From: ZC4RG35 sp041747855
GTDB lineage: Bacteria > Actinomycetota > Acidimicrobiia > Spongiisociales > ZC4RG35
Direction of reading: 5' to 3'
Assembly: GCA_041747855.1 (NCBI GenBank)
Contig: JBGTEJ010000050.1
Coordinates: 1 to 64,000 of the forward strand
DNA: 64,000 bases
Part shown: positions 40,962 through 49,538 of the stretch, piece by piece
Position numbering within the stretch: position 1 is the first letter of the stretch
How the letters are laid out: each line of letters starts with the position of its first letter
Notes under the pieces: model-generated
The model's input: only the letters and a program-made list of their open reading frames with translations
What the model was told of the DNA's origin: nothing
Databases searched by the model: none
Translations under genes and position numbers: made by a program

Positions 40962-42032
40962 TCAGAACGTGACGGCTACCGAGATCAGTTCGTCGCGCCC
41001 CAGCATGCCGGCCGCCGCCTGCAGGGCGCGAGATGCCTCACCAAGTGGGAACTGGTGGGAGACCAGGTCGTCGATCCGGGGGTCGGTCTCGAGCTGGGCG
41101 GTGGCCCATTGGTAGCCGACACTCGAGGCACCCATGGCGCCTTTCAGGGTCAGTTGCTTGGCGACGATCACATCGGATAGAAAGTGGAAGGCGCGGTTCC
41201 CCTTGGTCGATGCCAGGATCACCCGGCCCCCGCTGCGGACAAGATCGAGGGCGGTGAACACCGCTTCCGGGTCGTCCGACGTCACGTCGACCACTACGTC
41301 GGGGCGTCGACCAAGACTGTTGGCGATCTCCCCGGCGACATCCGCATGCTCCGCATCGATCGCCAAGTCTGCTCCGAGGCTGCGGGCCAACTCGAGCCGG
41401 TCGCGGTCGTGCGATAGACCGGTGATCCCGACCCAACCAGCCCCTGCTGCCTTGGCCGCGATGAGACACGCCAGGCCACGTGGGCCCGGTCCGAGGATGA
41501 GTACACCCTCACCGGGTTGCAGGGCGGGGAGCTCGACCGCCCAGGTGTGCCCGGACGCGAGGGGGTGGACGAAGGTGGCTACCTCGGCAGGGACATCGTC
41601 TGTCACCACATGGAGCCGGGCGTTGGGATCCAGGTAGAGGAGCTCGGCAAGACCGCCCCAGAGTCCGGGTGGTTCGATGGACGGGATCATCCCGTAGGAG
41701 TTGGAGGGACGACGACTGACGCATGTGGCCAGGTTCGATTTGCATCGGGCACAGACCCCACAGCGGATCCGTGGTTCGACAACCACTCGGGTACCGACAG
41801 GGAAAGGCACGTTCGGCCCTTGGACGGCGACCCGTCCGACCACTTCGTGGCCGGGTACCAGGGGGTAGATCAGGTCTTGCACCTCGCCCTTCCAAACCTG
41901 GACGTCGTTACCGGATATCCCGGTGGCCTCTACTGCCAGCCATCCCCCGTCTTCTATGCCACCGGCGTGGACGACGGTCGGGGAGAACTGTCTCGGCTCG
42001 ACCAGCATCATGGCCCGGGCGGTTGTATCCAT
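40962..42032 (-). CDS. Zinc-type alcohol dehydrogenase family protein with altered catalytic ligand
   Basis: A 356-residue MDR-family enzyme. It has VPGHEVVGRV (GHE motif, about 60-69), the structural zinc cysteines in CGVCARCKSNLATC, and the nucleotide fold VLILGPGPRGLACLIAAK. The usual catalytic zinc ligand in 'GICGTD' is replaced by Ser in GISGNDVQ. This would weaken or change zinc binding unless another ligand substitutes. Substrate unknown; threonine- and sorbitol-dehydrogenase-like family. It ends 22 bp from the aminotransferase start. Confidence 0.82.
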   Translation of the reverse strand: MDTTARAMMLVEPRQFSPTVVHAGGIEDGGWLAVEATGISGNDVQVWKGEVQDLIYPLVPGHEVVGRVAVQGPNVPFPVGTRVVVEPRIRCGVCARCKSNLATCVSRRPSNSYGMIPSIEPPGLWGGLAELLYLDPNARLHVVTDDVPAEVATFVHPLASGHTWAVELPALQPGEGVLILGPGPRGLACLIAAKAAGAGWVGITGLSHDRDRLELARSLGADLAIDAEHADVAGEIANSLGRRPDVVVDVTSDDPEAVFTALDLVRSGGRVILASTKGNRAFHFLSDVIVAKQLTLKGAMGASSVGYQWATAQLETDPRIDDLVSHQFPLGEASRALQAAAGMLGRDELISVAVTF

Positions 42033-42054
42033 TGGTGGCGAGTGTAAACAGGCT

Positions 42055-43236
42055 CTAAATCGACTCTATAAACGAGGCGATGCGAGAGAGGCCCCGATCG
42101 ATGTCATCCTCGCCGAGTGCGTAGGAGAAGCGAATGAAACCGGGTGCGCCGAAGGACTCTCCGGCGACAGTGGCCACCGCGGTCTCATCGAGGATTGCGA
42201 CAGCCAGATCTTCCGAGGTCGCATAACGATCGCCCAGAAGTCGGGTCACATCGGGGAAGACATAGAACGCCCCCTCCGGTTCATGGCAGATGACACCCGG
42301 GAGAGCAGCCACCCTCGAGTGCATCAGCCTCCTTCGGCGATCGAACGACTCGCGCATCATGGACACTTGGTCTTGCGGGCCGTTGAGAGCGGCGACGGCG
42401 GCCAGCTGGGACACGTTGGAAACGTTGCCGGTAGCGTGCGACTGGTGTCGGGCCGCGGCGTCGATCACGTCTTCAGGTCCGACCAGCCATCCCACCCGCC
42501 ATCCGGTCATGGCATAGCTCTTTGCCACTCCATTGATCAAGACCAGCTTCTCCAGTCCCTGGCCGGTGTCGGCTATCGAGGGCGCCACCGCTTCTGTGTA
42601 GGTCAGCCTTTGGTAGATCTCGTCCGATATCACCCAGACCCCGGTCTCCTTGGCCCACCTGGCTATGGATTTCAGCTCCTCCAAGGTGTGAACCGAACCC
42701 GTCGGATTGTGGGGTGAGACCAGCACCAGGGCCTTGGTGCGGGAGGTCAATGCCTGCTGGAGGTTTTCGACCGATATCTTGAATCCATTCTCGGGACCGG
42801 TCGCCACTGGTTTGGGCACACCGCCAGCCAGGGCGATCGATGCCGGATAAGTGACCCAGTAGGGCTGGGGCACCAAAACCTCGTCTCCGGGGTCGAGTAG
42901 AGCCGCGAATACGTTGAAGATCGCCTGCTTGGCCCCGTTGGTCACCAGGACCTGGCTCGGATCGACTTCGATGCCAGAGTAGGTGCGGGTGTTTGAGGCG
43001 ATCGCCTCCCTGAGAGGGCCGAGGCCAGCGTTGGGGGTGTAATGGTGGTTGGTCGGGTCATGCACGGCCCGACTGGCCGCAGCGAGAATGTGCTCAGGCG
43101 TAGGAAAGTCAGGTTCGCCGGCGGCGAACGAGATCACGTGGCGACCCTCCGCCTGCATCTCCCGGGCGCGCTGCGCCACGGCCAGTGTGGCTGACCCTGG
43201 CAGACCACGGAGTCGGTCTGAGACGCGTCCGGACAT
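42055..43236 (-). CDS. Class I aminotransferase (aspartate aminotransferase-like)
   Basis: A 393-residue PLP enzyme. It begins SDRLRGLPGSATLAVAQRAREMQAEG, with FAAGEPDFPTPEHI, the aspartate-type NHHYTPNAGLGPLREAIA, VSPHNPTGSVH, and PLP lysine in NGVAKSYAMTGWRVGWL. Sequence type matches the I-gamma aspartate/prephenate aminotransferases. It interconverts an amino acid and oxo acid, probably aspartate and oxaloacetate; other substrates such as aromatic amino acids are possible. It precedes a LEA-like gene and follows the dehydrogenase gene in the same direction. Confidence 0.88.
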   Translation of the reverse strand: MSGRVSDRLRGLPGSATLAVAQRAREMQAEGRHVISFAAGEPDFPTPEHILAAASRAVHDPTNHHYTPNAGLGPLREAIASNTRTYSGIEVDPSQVLVTNGAKQAIFNVFAALLDPGDEVLVPQPYWVTYPASIALAGGVPKPVATGPENGFKISVENLQQALTSRTKALVLVSPHNPTGSVHTLEELKSIARWAKETGVWVISDEIYQRLTYTEAVAPSIADTGQGLEKLVLINGVAKSYAMTGWRVGWLVGPEDVIDAAARHQSHATGNVSNVSQLAAVAALNGPQDQVSMMRESFDRRRRLMHSRVAALPGVICHEPEGAFYVFPDVTRLLGDRYATSEDLAVAILDETAVATVAGESFGAPGFIRFSYALGEDDIDRGLSRIASFIESI

Positions 43237-43278
43237 CAGGGGGCGCAGATTAGGGTCTGGCCCCGATATCCCCGCGAT

Positions 43279-43692
43279 TCAGGACTGGTGATCTCCGTCC
43301 ATGGCGTCCTTGGCGGTGTCCGCCATGTCGCTAGCGGCATCTCCTGCGGCATCGGCGGCCTCTGATGCGGAATGCCGGGCTTGATCTGCTGCATCTTCTG
43401 CCTTGTCAGCTGCGCCCGCCATCGCCCCTTTGGCCTTCTCGGCCATGTCCCCGGCCATGTCCTTGGTCTTGTCCCATGCTTCGCCGGTTTTCTCTGCCAC
43501 CTCACCGGCGACATCTTTCGCCTTCCCGGCCAGGTCTCCGGCAACATCTTTGGACTTCTCGGCGACATCACCGGCCATGTGCTTGGTCTTGTCCCATGCT
43601 TCGCCGGCCTTGTCGCCAGCCTTGTCGACTACTTCCGAGGTCGCCTCCTTGGCGCCACCGAACCAGCCCTTGATCGTGTCGAGCAGTCCCAC
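43279..43692 (-). CDS. LEA-like amphipathic repeat protein
   Basis: A 137-residue, Ala/Lys/Asp-rich protein built from 11-residue-type repeats (DKAGEAWDKTKHMAGDVAEK, then AGDLAGKAKDVAG and similar). No hydrophobic core or Cys is present. This is the pattern of group 3 LEA and related desiccation or salt-stress proteins, which fold into amphipathic helices on membranes or dry state. It could protect membranes. Its DNA contains near-identical 60-70-bp tandem units. It follows MGLLDTIKGWFGG, a short start that may insert at the membrane. Confidence 0.75.
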   Translation of the reverse strand: MGLLDTIKGWFGGAKEATSEVVDKAGDKAGEAWDKTKHMAGDVAEKSKDVAGDLAGKAKDVAGEVAEKTGEAWDKTKDMAGDMAEKAKGAMAGAADKAEDAADQARHSASEAADAAGDAASDMADTAKDAMDGDHQS

Positions 43693-43735
43693 GTTCGTCT
43701 TCCTTTCAGGGGGAGGGGCAACAGTACCGCATCGG

Positions 43736-44533
43736 TCAGTAGCGGTGCGCAGCCACCACCCGCCCCGCCATGTCCATAAGGATCACGATGTCACCGTCGT
43801 TGTTCCAGACGGGGCTATCTCCGGGCTCCCAAAGGGGATTGGCGCTGGTGATCGTTATGGACCCACCAGGAGCCAGGGTCGTCCCGGCGGGGAAGCGATA
43901 ACGATGCAGCGATGACTCATCTCTGAGTGTCCATCCCCCGATGTCCTCTTGTCGTGGGCCGGGATTGAACAAGACGACCCTCTCCTGATCGAGGTTGACT
44001 TCATCGGGGCCCGGCGGGTTGAACTCCGACCCCTGTGAGTCGATGACAATCGGGGGAATCTCACCTGCTCCGCAGGTATCCCGAGCCCAGAGCCCCAACC
44101 CGGCCGATCTCGCACCGGCTTCGGCCAGCGACATCTCGGTGGTTAGTGGTGTGGTTGCGATGGCATGCCCGGTTGCCACCAGCTCGAGATTGATCTGGAC
44201 TCCGTCAGACCGGAGTTCGGCGAGAACCCGACCGAACTGGTCAGTTCCGTTCGAGATGACCATCACTGACCCCGAGTCGAGCAGCGAGATGAGCTTTTGG
44301 GTGGCCTGCTCGAAATAGCACTCTCCGAGGTCCGGTGCGTTGATCCCGTCGATCCTGATCCTGGTTTCTCTTCCCCGCCACTCAGCCTCGATGGAGTCGC
44401 CGTCGACGACTCGGGTCACGGTTGCCGCCACACCCTCGGCCGGAGGTGTGGTGGTCTCGATGATGGTGTCGGCGGGGAGACAACCGACCAGGGCCAGTAT
44501 CGCAACGACCCGAAATCCTGTCAGAGTGTCCAC
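43736..44533 (-). CDS. Lipoprotein with thermonuclease (SNase) and lamin-tail domains
   Basis: A 265-residue secreted protein. The signal LALVGC (Cys18) is a lipobox. Residues about 36-150 match staphylococcal nuclease (TRVVDGDSIEAEWRGRETRIRIDGINAPD, then GRVLAELRSDG), and residues about 165-265 match a lamin-tail domain (ERVVLFNPGPRQEDIGGWTLRDE...YRFPAGTTLAPGGS). The nuclease would cut DNA or RNA outside the cell; the LTD usually binds or anchors. It is divergent from the sugar dehydrogenase lipoprotein gene, with 30 bp between starts. Confidence 0.8.
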   Translation of the reverse strand: MDTLTGFRVVAILALVGCLPADTIIETTTPPAEGVAATVTRVVDGDSIEAEWRGRETRIRIDGINAPDLGECYFEQATQKLISLLDSGSVMVISNGTDQFGRVLAELRSDGVQINLELVATGHAIATTPLTTEMSLAEAGARSAGLGLWARDTCGAGEIPPIVIDSQGSEFNPPGPDEVNLDQERVVLFNPGPRQEDIGGWTLRDESSLHRYRFPAGTTLAPGGSITITSANPLWEPGDSPVWNNDGDIVILMDMAGRVVAAHRY

Positions 44534-44551
44534 TCAGCGCCAACTTAGACA

Positions 44552-44557
44552 TAACCT
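44552..44557 (+). promoter_or_regulatory. Putative -10 box (TAACCT)
   Basis: TAACCT is 6 nt (GTGTTG) before the ATG at 44564. An in-frame GTG at 44558 would lie directly against the box, so the ATG is preferred. Confidence 0.35.
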
Positions 44558-44563
44558 GTGTTG

Positions 44564-45850
44564 ATGCGTCGAAGCACCTTTGTTCTGTTGCTCCTGGTGT
44601 CTGCCTGTGTCAGCAGCACTGCGCCCGACTCTTCGACTACTTCTGTCCCCGATGCGGTGACCTCCTCGCTGGCGGGCACGACCACTTCGGTTGGTCCGAC
44701 ATCGTCGACCACTACCACGGTGTCCCAGACCACCACCACGGTGCTCCAGACCACCACCAGCCAACTGACGACTTCCACGACCGTGGCTCCGACCACTACG
44801 ACGATGGCCCCGACCACGACCACCACGCAACCACCCACAACCACCACCAGTCCGCCGGCAGCGTTCAGCCTCGCCTACCAGCAGGTGGCGAGCATGAGTT
44901 TCCCGATCCACATGGTCGCCCGACCGGGTGCAGCGATCTCCTACATCGCCACCAAAGGTGGCCAGATCCATGTCTACGACGGGAACACGGTGAGCGGCCC
45001 GATACTCAACATCTCGGGAAAAGTGAGTGGCGGAAGCGAACAGGGACTACTCGCCATTGCCCTGCATCCGACCAACACGAGCCGCATCTTCCTGCACTAC
45101 ACCAACCCATCTGGGGACACGGTTGTCTCTGAGTACACCATGACCGGAGCAACAGCTATCGACTCGGGCAGCGAGAGGATCATCTTCACCCACGACCAAC
45201 CCGCTTCGAATCACAACGGTGGCATGATCCAGTTCGGTCCCGGCGGTCTCTTGTACGTCGGTCTCGGTGATGGAGGAGGTTCGAACGACCAATTCGGGCA
45301 TGGACAGAATGCGAATACCTTGCTGGGCGGGTTGGTGTCACTCTCCGTAGACGGCAACCCCAACCCGACCTTGTACAACATGGGTTTGCGCAACCCGTGG
45401 AGGTTCTGGATCGACGGTTCCAACCTCTTCCTCGCCGACGTCGGTCAGAACCGTTTCGAAGAGGTCAACGTGGTCGGCATGGCATCGGGTCGCAACTTCG
45501 GCTGGCCGATCATGGAAGGTCAGGCGTGTCACCAGCCGATGTCGGGCTGTGATCAGACCGGTCTGGTGATTCCCGTCGTCGTCGTCAACCACGGGAACCA
45601 GAGCACCTGCTCGATCACCGGTGGTGTCGTCTACCGGGGGTCGATCCCAGAGATCAACGGTCACTATTTCTACTCCGACTGGTGTGGCGGCTATCTGAGG
45701 AGCTTCCGGTGGACCGGATCGGTCTCCAACTCGACGAACTGGACCTCTCAAGTGGGACGACCCGGAAACGTCTCCTCGTTCGGTCTCGACGGTTCAGGTG
45801 AGATGTACGTCCTGACCAACAACGCGGTCCACAAGGTGGTCCGGGGATAG
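44564..45850 (+). CDS. PQQ-dependent sugar dehydrogenase-like lipoprotein
   Basis: A 428-residue secreted lipoprotein. A signal ends at LLVSAC (lipobox Cys), followed by a Thr/Ser-rich linker of about 75 residues and a six-blade propeller domain. The latter has SEQGLLAIALHP, NHNGGMIQFGPGGLLYVGLGDGGG, GLRNPWRFWIDG, DVGQNRFEEVNVV and NFGWPIMEG, the motifs of soluble glucose/aldose dehydrogenases (GDH_ycjQ/HIPL type). It may oxidise sugars or polyols outside the cell with PQQ. The key His and Asn pattern is kept. The long Thr linker suggests O-mannosylation or wall spanning (inference). Confidence 0.82.
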   Translation: MRRSTFVLLLLVSACVSSTAPDSSTTSVPDAVTSSLAGTTTSVGPTSSTTTTVSQTTTTVLQTTTSQLTTSTTVAPTTTTMAPTTTTTQPPTTTTSPPAAFSLAYQQVASMSFPIHMVARPGAAISYIATKGGQIHVYDGNTVSGPILNISGKVSGGSEQGLLAIALHPTNTSRIFLHYTNPSGDTVVSEYTMTGATAIDSGSERIIFTHDQPASNHNGGMIQFGPGGLLYVGLGDGGGSNDQFGHGQNANTLLGGLVSLSVDGNPNPTLYNMGLRNPWRFWIDGSNLFLADVGQNRFEEVNVVGMASGRNFGWPIMEGQACHQPMSGCDQTGLVIPVVVVNHGNQSTCSITGGVVYRGSIPEINGHYFYSDWCGGYLRSFRWTGSVSNSTNWTSQVGRPGNVSSFGLDGSGEMYVLTNNAVHKVVRG

Positions 45851-45853
45851 CTG

Positions 45854-46276
45854 ATGCCGTCGATCTTCACCAGGATCATCGAGGGTGAGATTCCCGGCAC
45901 CTTCGTCTGGAGGGACGAACGTTGTGTCGCATTCATGTCGATCAACCCGATCCGACGTGGCCACACCCTGGTGGTCCCCCGGGAGGAGGTCGACCATTGG
46001 CTGGACTGCCCGCCCGACCTGATGGGCCATCTGATGGGAGTTGCTTCACAGATCGGGGAGGCGATCAAGTCCGTCTTCGGGCCAGAGAGAGTGGGTGTCG
46101 TGATCGCCGGCCTGGAGGTGCCACACCTTCACATACATCTTGTGCCAATCGACGCGATCGACGACCTCGACTTCGCCAAGGCCGCCACCTCGGTCGACCG
46201 CGCCGACCTGGAGGACGCCGCCGGCTCGATCCGTTACGTACTCAGCCGCAAGGGAGCGCTCGGAGCAACCGACTGA
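45854..46276 (+). CDS. HIT-family nucleotide hydrolase
   Basis: A 140-residue HIT protein. It starts SIFTRIIEGEIPGTFVWRD, has NPIRRGHTLVVPREEV, and the catalytic His triad HLHIHLVP at about 94-101. It hydrolyses purine-nucleotide phosphoramidates such as AMP-lysine or AMP-NH2. It begins 4 bp after the sugar dehydrogenase stop and its own stop is adjacent to the next ATG, so the three genes likely form an operon. Confidence 0.92.
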   Translation: MPSIFTRIIEGEIPGTFVWRDERCVAFMSINPIRRGHTLVVPREEVDHWLDCPPDLMGHLMGVASQIGEAIKSVFGPERVGVVIAGLEVPHLHIHLVPIDAIDDLDFAKAATSVDRADLEDAAGSIRYVLSRKGALGATD

Positions 46277-46277
46277 C

Positions 46278-47108
46278 ATGGGTGTCATCCTCGGGGGACT
46301 CAGTGCGCTGCTTTATGGCGTCGGAGACTTCCTAGGGGGCAAGGCGTCGATGAGGGTCCCCTCATCGACAGTCGTTCTCTGGGGTGGTCTGGTCTCCTTC
46401 CCCTTGATCACCGTTGCCGCAATCGCCGTCGGCGGCACCGCCATGGCTTCGGACTGGGTCTTCGGCGCCGTCGCAGGTCTGCTCGGTGCGGCCGGTCTGG
46501 TGTTCCTGTTCGCCGGCCTGGCCCGGGGAAGGGCCGCCGCGGTGGCCCCTTCGGCGGCCGCGGTCATGGCGGTCTTCCCGGTCACGGTGGCCCTGATCCT
46601 CGGGGAGCGCCCGTCAGGTCTGGCATGGGCAGGTGTGGCGCTGGCAGTCCCGGCGATCATCCTCTGCAGTTGGGCCACCCGTGACGGTGACATCAGATTC
46701 GGGGGGCTCCCGTACGGGCTGGCGGCCGGGGTCGGTTTCGGTGCCTACGTCGTGCTGATCAGCAGGACCGGCGAGGCGTCCAATCTCCTCCCTTTGATCC
46801 CGGCCCGCGCCGCGACGATCGTCCTCATCCTGGTGCTGGCGTTGGGCAGAGTTTGGGTGATCGCACCCGTTGCCAATGTTCCGTTGGGTCTGATCTTCGC
46901 CAACGGGTTGTTCGATGTGACCGGCAATGTGACCTTCCTGATCGGCCTCAGGGCCGGTCCGTTGGCCCTGGTATCGGTGGTTGCCGCGATGTCCCCGGCG
47001 GTGACGGTGGCCCTCGCTTCGCTGGTCGACAAGGAGAAGCTCAGATACCGCCAGATGGTTGGGTTGCTGCTCGCTTTGATCTCACTAGGCCTGATAACTC
47101 TGGGATGA
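46278..47108 (+). CDS. EamA/DMT-family transporter
   Basis: A 276-residue protein of 10 predicted helices in two 5-helix halves, beginning MGVILGGLSALLYGVGDFLGGKA. The first half contains AVFPVTVALILGERPSGLAW, and the second half has SLVDKEKLRYRQMVGLLLALISLGLI, both EamA patterns. It moves metabolites across the membrane; the substrate is unknown. The frame start at 46140 is an overlap with the HIT gene; ATG 46278 follows the HIT stop directly. Its 3' end overlaps the convergent MarR gene by 24 bp. Confidence 0.85.
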   Translation: MGVILGGLSALLYGVGDFLGGKASMRVPSSTVVLWGGLVSFPLITVAAIAVGGTAMASDWVFGAVAGLLGAAGLVFLFAGLARGRAAAVAPSAAAVMAVFPVTVALILGERPSGLAWAGVALAVPAIILCSWATRDGDIRFGGLPYGLAAGVGFGAYVVLISRTGEASNLLPLIPARAATIVLILVLALGRVWVIAPVANVPLGLIFANGLFDVTGNVTFLIGLRAGPLALVSVVAAMSPAVTVALASLVDKEKLRYRQMVGLLLALISLGLITLG

Positions 47109-47549
47109 TCGGGTAGCCCGAGCCTTCTCCAGCAATTCCTTGAGCCGGGATATATCGAGCTCGGACAGATCGGCGAATGCCTCGGCGACCACTTTACGCC
47201 TCACCTCTCTTGCCTGGTAGAGAAGCTCTTCACCTTTCGAGGTCATTTCCACGAGTGTCGCCCTCCGGTCCATCGGGTCGGGGCGTCTCCTCACCAGACC
47301 TGCCATAGACAGCTCATCGACCACCGTCGTAGCGGATCGGGGGACCACCCCTAGGGCTTCGGCGAGCTCGCCAATCCTCACCGGTCCGGCCGATCCCGCC
47401 AGTTGACGGAGTGCTCGCAGACGGCCCGGTGTGACACCAGGGAGATCGAGTCGATCTATCACCGAACGTCTCAAATCCCTGGCCATCTCGAGGACCAGAT
47501 CGCCGACAGCTTCGGAATCGTTCAAGGGTCCGGGAATAGGATCGGGCAT
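47085..47549 (-). CDS. MarR-family transcriptional regulator
   Basis: A 154-residue regulator with a winged helix. It contains LDLPGVTPGRLRALRQLAGSAG, PVRIGELAEALGVVPRSATTVVDELSMAGLV, and RRRPDPMDRRATLVEMTSKGEELL, the MarR DNA-binding core and wing. It probably represses itself and the divergent ABC exporter, as in many drug-efflux loci. A CTCA-ATA-TGAG inverted repeat lies just upstream. Ligand unknown. Confidence 0.9.
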   Translation of the reverse strand: MPDPIPGPLNDSEAVGDLVLEMARDLRRSVIDRLDLPGVTPGRLRALRQLAGSAGPVRIGELAEALGVVPRSATTVVDELSMAGLVRRRPDPMDRRATLVEMTSKGEELLYQAREVRRKVVAEAFADLSELDISRLKELLEKARATRSSQSYQA

Positions 47550-47629
47550 AAGAGGAGTTTACCTCAATATGAGTTATTCCCCCTTACTGGTCCCCGGGAA
47601 GTTTTCGGGGGCCCAGATCGGACCTGATC
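47550..47629. promoter_or_regulatory. MarR/ABC exporter intergenic region: operator-like palindrome and hairpin
   Basis: CTCA (47563-47566), ATA, TGAG (47570-47573) is an inverted repeat placed 14 bp before the MarR start, suited to autorepression. A second element, GGTCCCCG (47589-47596) paired with CGGGGGCC (47606-47613), forms an 8-bp hairpin with a 9-base loop on the exporter side. It may be an operator or an attenuator. Confidence 0.45.
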
Positions 47630-49516
47630 ATGCCCGCTCACGGTAGCCACGGCGGTCGTGCGATGAGAGCGATGGCCGGTGACCGTGATGTGATCGGCAA
47701 GAAGCTCAAGGCCGGGACGCTGCGCAGGATCGCCGGGTTCGCCGGACCGTATCGGAGGTTGATCATGGCGTTCCTCACAGTGGTCATCCTCGAAGGGCTG
47801 CTAAGTGCGGTTCCGCCACTGGTCTATATGGCGATCATTGACGACGGGATCATCGGAGGCGACAGGTCTCTGGTCATACTTCTGGCATCTTCTCTTGTGG
47901 GGCTTGCCCTGGCGGGGGCCGGGCTCGGCCTGGTCCAGAGGTGGCTCTCGTCGCGTATCGGTGAAGGACTGGTGTTCGATCTCCGGACCCAGGTGTTCGA
48001 TCATGTGCAGACGATGCCGGTCGCCTTCTTCGCCCGGACTCAGACCGGGGCCCTCGTGTCCCGGCTCAACTCGGACGTGCAGGGGGCCCAGCAGGCCTTC
48101 ACCTCGACGTTGTCCAACGTGGTCGGCAACCTGGTGGCGGTGGCCGCCACTCTTGCTGTGATGTTCGCCCTCTCCTGGCAGATCACCCTTACCGCCCTGG
48201 TCCTCCTGCCGGTGTTCCTGGTCCCGGCCCGGTTCGTTGGCAAACGGCTGGCATCGATCACCCGCGAGCGTTATGAACTGAATGCGGCAATGGGTCAGAC
48301 CATGACCGATCGCTTCAGTGTTCCCGGGGCACTTCTGGTGAAGCTCTTCGGGCGGCCAGAGGAGGAATCCGAGGTCTTCGCCACCCGGGCCGGAAGGGTT
48401 CGAGACATTGGGGTCCGTTCGGCGATGTACTCGCGCGTCCTGTTCAGCACCCTGGGAGTGGTTGCGGCGGTAGCCACCGCTTTCGTCTACGGGTTGGGCG
48501 GGGTGATGGTGATCGCCGGAAGCCTCGGTTTGGGGACCTTGGTCGCTCTCGGCGCCTACCTGAATCGGCTCTACGGGCCCCTGACCTCACTGTCGAACGT
48601 CCAGGTGGACGTGATGACCACCCTGGTCAGCTTCGAGAGGGTCCTTGAAGTCCTCGACCTCGCCCCGACAATTGTCGACCTTCCTGGAGCTGTCGAGGTT
48701 CCACCCGGCCCGGTGGGCGTGGTCTTCGACCGGGTCGGATTCACCTACCCGGCACCGTCAGAGGTCTCACTGGCCTCACTCGAGTCGGTGAAGTCCTTGT
48801 CTGACGACGTCGGTCAGCCGGTCCTGGACGGGATCTCACTGAGAGTGGAGCCGGGTCAGATGGTGGCACTGGTTGGCCCTTCCGGCGCTGGCAAAACGAC
48901 AACTGCCGGCCTGATCTCCCGACTCTACGACGTAACCGAGGGAGCAGTCCTGGTCGGTGGGATTGACGTTCGCGACATCCGTTTGGGGTCATTGGCAGCC
49001 ACCGTTGGAGTGGTCTCCCAGGATGCCCATCTCTTCCACGACACCTTGCGGGTCAACCTGGCTTACGCCCGACCTGACGCAACCGAGGCCGAGATGGAGG
49101 ATGCGCTCCGGGCGGCTCAGATATGGCCGCTGGTCGAGCAGCTCGCCGACGGATTGGACACCGTCGTCGGGGATCACGGCTATCGACTCTCGGGCGGCGA
49201 GAAGCAGCGTTTGGCGATCGCCCGGCTACTTCTCAAGGATCCCCGGATCGTGGTCCTCGACGAGGCCACAGCGCATCTCGATTCAGAGTCCGAGTCGTTG
49301 GTGCAACGGGCGTTGGCCACTGCTTTGGATGGTCGAACCTCGATAGTGATCGCCCACCGGCTCTCGACGGTCCGACGGGCTGACCAGATACTGGTGATAG
49401 ACGATGGCTCGATCGTGGAGCGTGGGACGCATGACGAACTCATCCAAAGCGGAGGTCTTTACGCCGAACTCTCCCGGACCCAACTGATCGATGAGGACGA
49501 GGCGAAAGCAAGCTGA
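47630..49516 (+). CDS. ABC exporter, fused permease-ATPase
   Basis: A 628-residue protein. Six TM helices span about 40-340. An ATPase domain follows with Walker A GPSGAGKTTT, Q-loop VVSQDAHLFHDTLR, signature LSGGEKQRLAIARLLL, Walker B IVVLDEAT and switch HRLSTV. It is a half transporter that probably dimerises and exports lipids, drugs or peptides. Divergent transcription from a MarR gene points to multidrug export (inference). ATG 47630 is used; later in-frame ATGs at 47663 and 47672 are possible. Confidence 0.93.
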   Translation: MPAHGSHGGRAMRAMAGDRDVIGKKLKAGTLRRIAGFAGPYRRLIMAFLTVVILEGLLSAVPPLVYMAIIDDGIIGGDRSLVILLASSLVGLALAGAGLGLVQRWLSSRIGEGLVFDLRTQVFDHVQTMPVAFFARTQTGALVSRLNSDVQGAQQAFTSTLSNVVGNLVAVAATLAVMFALSWQITLTALVLLPVFLVPARFVGKRLASITRERYELNAAMGQTMTDRFSVPGALLVKLFGRPEEESEVFATRAGRVRDIGVRSAMYSRVLFSTLGVVAAVATAFVYGLGGVMVIAGSLGLGTLVALGAYLNRLYGPLTSLSNVQVDVMTTLVSFERVLEVLDLAPTIVDLPGAVEVPPGPVGVVFDRVGFTYPAPSEVSLASLESVKSLSDDVGQPVLDGISLRVEPGQMVALVGPSGAGKTTTAGLISRLYDVTEGAVLVGGIDVRDIRLGSLAATVGVVSQDAHLFHDTLRVNLAYARPDATEAEMEDALRAAQIWPLVEQLADGLDTVVGDHGYRLSGGEKQRLAIARLLLKDPRIVVLDEATAHLDSESESLVQRALATALDGRTSIVIAHRLSTVRRADQILVIDDGSIVERGTHDELIQSGGLYAELSRTQLIDEDEAKAS

Positions 49517-49538
49517 CGCCCGATGGGCGCCTACCGGG

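Noticed and set aside
43380..43660. CRISPR-like spaced repeats
   Set aside because: The repeats are in the frame of the LEA-like gene and vary in step with the protein repeats.
49518..49530. Terminator hairpin after the ABC exporter (CGCCC-GAT-GGGCG)
   Set aside because: Stem of only 5 bp and no T tract; too weak to call.
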